A stretch of DNA of 64,000 nt, from NCBI RefSeq assembly GCF_000379105.1, contig NZ_KB900609.1, positions 705,422 through 769,421 of the forward strand, given 5' to 3'. The first letter of the stretch is position 1. Each line of letters starts with the position of its first letter. This DNA is from Methylobacterium sp. WSM2598. Its GTDB lineage: Bacteria > Pseudomonadota > Alphaproteobacteria > Rhizobiales > Beijerinckiaceae. The translations under genes were made by a program, and so were the position numbers. The notes beneath the pieces are model-generated. The model was not told where the DNA came from. It did no database searches and worked only from the letters and a program-made list of their open reading frames with translations. Positions 63,783 through 64,000 of this stretch are shown piece by piece.

Positions 63783-64000
63783 GCGCGACCGTCGACCCCT
63801 CCGGCCCGGTCGCGGCGGCGCCGGACCTGCCCGACCTCTTCCCGCCGGTGCGCCGCCGGGGCGGCCTCCCGGGCCTGATCCGGCGCCACCCGGCGGTGGC
63901 GGTCGGCGCGGCGATCCTGCTGCTGATGCTGGCCTGCGCGGTCCTGGCGCCGTACCTGTTCACCGTCGACCCGACCGCCCTGTCGCCGTCGCGGCGCACG
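63779..64000 (+). CDS. peptide-type ABC transporter permease (DppC-like), partial
   Basis: The frame reads from TTG at 63779 (overlapping the dppB-like stop by four bases, ATTGA) through RRHPAVAVGAAILLLMLACA and VLAPYLFTVDPTALSPSRRT, the first helix and the DPxxxxPxxR motif of DppC. About 74 codons are inside the window; the rest runs off the right edge. A downstream GTG (63853) is the alternative start. Confidence 0.85.
   Translation, partial: MSATVDPSGPVAAAPDLPDLFPPVRRRGGLPGLIRRHPAVAVGAAILLLMLACAVLAPYLFTVDPTALSPSRRT

Overview
The window is high-GC DNA from an alphaproteobacterium, most likely a member of the Methylobacterium group. The support is gene content: a CtrA cell-cycle regulator beside fliI/fliJ, a mesaconyl-CoA hydratase of the ethylmalonyl-CoA pathway, an E. 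coli-type MntR, a Methylobacterium-like flagellin, and interspersed palindromic repeats of the kind common in this group. I made no database search, so the genus is an inference.

Region 1-12.4 kb is accessory. An IS30-family transposase runs off the left edge and appears to have inserted into an IS3-family element. Only the first ~73 codons of a cation:proton antiporter remain, yet its leader still carries a well-formed structured RNA (probably a riboswitch of the nhaA-I type) and a terminator. An IS66 remnant, a DUF6429 protein and a repeat follow. A four-gene leftward operon (3.5-7.5 kb) encodes two small beta-rich proteins, a GT2 and a GT4-type glycosyltransferase. A second IS3 copy, internally deleted, lies at 8.2-9.0 kb, followed by another glycosyltransferase and a sulfotransferase.

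Region 12.4-24.2 kb is the core of a glycan-assembly island. A leftward operon (18.1 to 12.4 kb) has two GT4-type enzymes, one protein with tandem WY...NPDV-type repeats and one large beta/coiled-coil protein. Rightward genes encode a repeat-GT fusion and a GT-A enzyme fused to a Cys4 segment. A convergent gene encodes a repeat-TPR-GT protein. The same repeat reappears in a GT-D-fold protein at 44-46 kb. The genes probably build or modify a surface glycan; the substrate is unknown.

Region 25-64 kb is mostly chromosomal backbone. It has tRNA-Ser(GGA), a single-domain response regulator, stress/secreted proteins, flhA, an HTH-citrate synthase beside a family III CoA transferase, a CDF metal exporter, a methyltransferase, an LPG-synthase-TM membrane protein, a hydrolase and a GNAT enzyme. 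Then come fliJ-fliI divergent from ctrA, the GT-D protein, a tupBCA tungstate transporter divergent from mntR, mesaconyl-CoA hydratase, yggT-DUF167 and tRNA-Ala(CGC). After these lie a flagellin with a TTG start and an upstream CtrA box, acyl-CoA dehydrogenase, an AMACR-like racemase, an ECF sigma/zinc-finger anti-sigma pair, an M32 carboxypeptidase and a hydratase. A metallohydrolase with a peptide ABC transporter runs off the right edge.
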